A stretch of DNA of 5,636 nt, from assembly GCA_017880705.1 (NCBI GenBank), contig JADGRS010000235.1, positions 1 through 5,636 on the forward strand, given 5' to 3'. Every line of letters starts with the position of its first letter. The stretch's first letter is position 1. Shown here in pieces: positions 5,087 to 5,636 of the stretch. Source of the stretch: Burkholderiales bacterium. GTDB lineage: Bacteria > Pseudomonadota > Gammaproteobacteria > Burkholderiales > Usitatibacteraceae. The notes beneath the pieces were generated by a model, which had not been told where the DNA came from, did no database searches, and worked only from the letters and a program-made list of their open reading frames with translations. The position numbers and the translations under genes were made by a program.

Positions 5087-5636
5087 TCAGGCCCCCTCGA
5101 AGCGCGCGGTGACGCGAATGTCTTCCTCGATCCTGCGCACGTCGACGATCTTCGCGCGCGGCGCTTCGCCGAGGGCGGTCCACTCGGGCATCACGAAGAG
5201 CGCCTGCGACTTGTCGCCGAGGATGAGGGGCGCGTAGTAGATCACCAGCTCATCCACGACCCGCGCCTTCAAGAGCGAGCCCATCAGCTTGCCGCCGGTC
5301 TCGACCGTGACCTCGTTGAAACCGCGCTCGGCGAGCAGTCTTGCAATGGCGCAGAGATCGGTCTTCCCGCCTTCGCGCGCCACCGTCACCACCTCGGCGC
5401 CGCGCGCTTCCAGGGCCTTGCGCCGTCCCGCGTCTTCGCTCACCGTCAGGATGATCGGCGGATCGCCCGAGAGAATCTTCGCGGTGAGAGGCATGTCGAG
5501 GCGGCTGTCGATCACCACACGCTTCGGCTGGCGCGAGCACGGCACGTGACGCACGGTGAGCTCGGGGTCGTCGCGAAGCACCGTGCCGATGCCGGTCAGC
5601 ATCGCGCACGATCGCGCGCGCAGCATGTGCACGTCG
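5087..5636 (-). CDS. ribD: RibD, C-terminal reductase domain (partial, 5' end outside window)
   Basis: Bifunctional RibD deaminates and then reduces the pyrimidine intermediate of riboflavin synthesis. Only the C-terminal, NADPH-dependent reductase part is in the window. It reads in frame from the right edge (…DVHMLRARSCAML…) to a TGA at 5087-5089. Family motifs visible are the LRARSCAMLTGIGTVL stretch followed by RDDPELTVR, then RVVIDSRLDMP, then VETGGKLMGSLL, VVDELVIYYAPLILGD, and the usual end with a short acidic and aromatic strand. The GTG at 5630-5632 is an internal valine, not a start, because the family's conserved stretch continues upstream of it. The zinc deaminase domain must lie beyond 5636. 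The stop is 2 bases from the ribE start, so the two are almost certainly cotranscribed. Identification is by motif recognition; the neighbours agree fully. Confidence 0.95.
   Translation of the reverse strand, partial: DVHMLRARSCAMLTGIGTVLRDDPELTVRHVPCSRQPKRVVIDSRLDMPLTAKILSGDPPIILTVSEDAGRRKALEARGAEVVTVAREGGKTDLCAIARLLAERGFNEVTVETGGKLMGSLLKARVVDELVIYYAPLILGDKSQALFVMPEWTALGEAPRAKIVDVRRIEEDIRVTARFEGA
5093..5098 (-). promoter_or_regulatory. Ribosome binding site of ribE, inside the end of ribD
   Basis: The minus strand reads GAGGGG, 8 bases before the ribE ATG. It sits within the last sense codons of ribD (Glu-Gly-Ala), so ribosomes finishing ribD uncover or reuse it. It supports the short MFTGIV start over a longer in-frame start at 5183. 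Confidence 0.7.

Noticed and set aside
5087..5632. Stand-alone short reductase starting at the GTG at 5630-5632
   Set aside because: The frame stays open to the window edge, and the conserved RibD stretch around the GTG is internal, so this is a truncated view of a longer gene.

Overview
The window is a dense, GC-rich stretch of bacterial chromosome in which every convincing gene lies on the minus strand and is transcribed from high to low coordinates. In reading order they are: the 3' part of ribD (cut by the right edge), ribE, a ribB/ribA-like fusion, ribH, nusB, thiL, pgpA and a ugpQ-type glycerophosphodiester phosphodiesterase. Strong GC bias at third codon positions, the order ribD-ribE-ribBA-ribH-nusB-thiL-pgpA, and a RibBA whose GTP cyclohydrolase half has decayed together point to a proteobacterium, most likely a betaproteobacterium. 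The genus cannot be read from the window.

Layout. The block 5636-2840 is the riboflavin pathway: the RibD reductase domain, riboflavin synthase, 3,4-dihydroxy-2-butanone-4-phosphate (DHBP) synthase with a degenerate second domain, and lumazine synthase. Block 2843-1387 holds the transcription antitermination factor NusB and thiamine-monophosphate kinase. Block 1421-151 holds phosphatidylglycerophosphatase A and a cytosolic glycerophosphodiesterase, so the transcription unit passes from cofactor synthesis to phospholipid metabolism. Four of the seven gene junctions are 4-base ATGA stop/start overlaps. One is a 35-base overlap (thiL/pgpA), one a 2-base gap (ribD/ribE), and the only real gap is 53 bases between ribE and ribBA. 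This suggests one translationally coupled operon whose promoter, and any FMN riboswitch, lie outside the window beyond 5636.

Function. RibB makes the four-carbon precursor DHBP, RibD supplies the pyrimidine precursor, RibH condenses the two to dimethylribityllumazine, and RibE dismutates that to riboflavin. The GTP cyclohydrolase II half of the RibB fusion lacks its zinc cysteines, so a separate ribA should exist elsewhere in the genome.

The left 150 bases are noncoding and unlike the rest: less GC-rich and packed with inverted repeats and short tandem motifs, bracketed by a perfect 10-base direct repeat. This could be a small inserted or dispersed repeat element and is the least ordinary part of the window. 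I see no previously undescribed multi-gene system here; the coding part is a conserved housekeeping operon.
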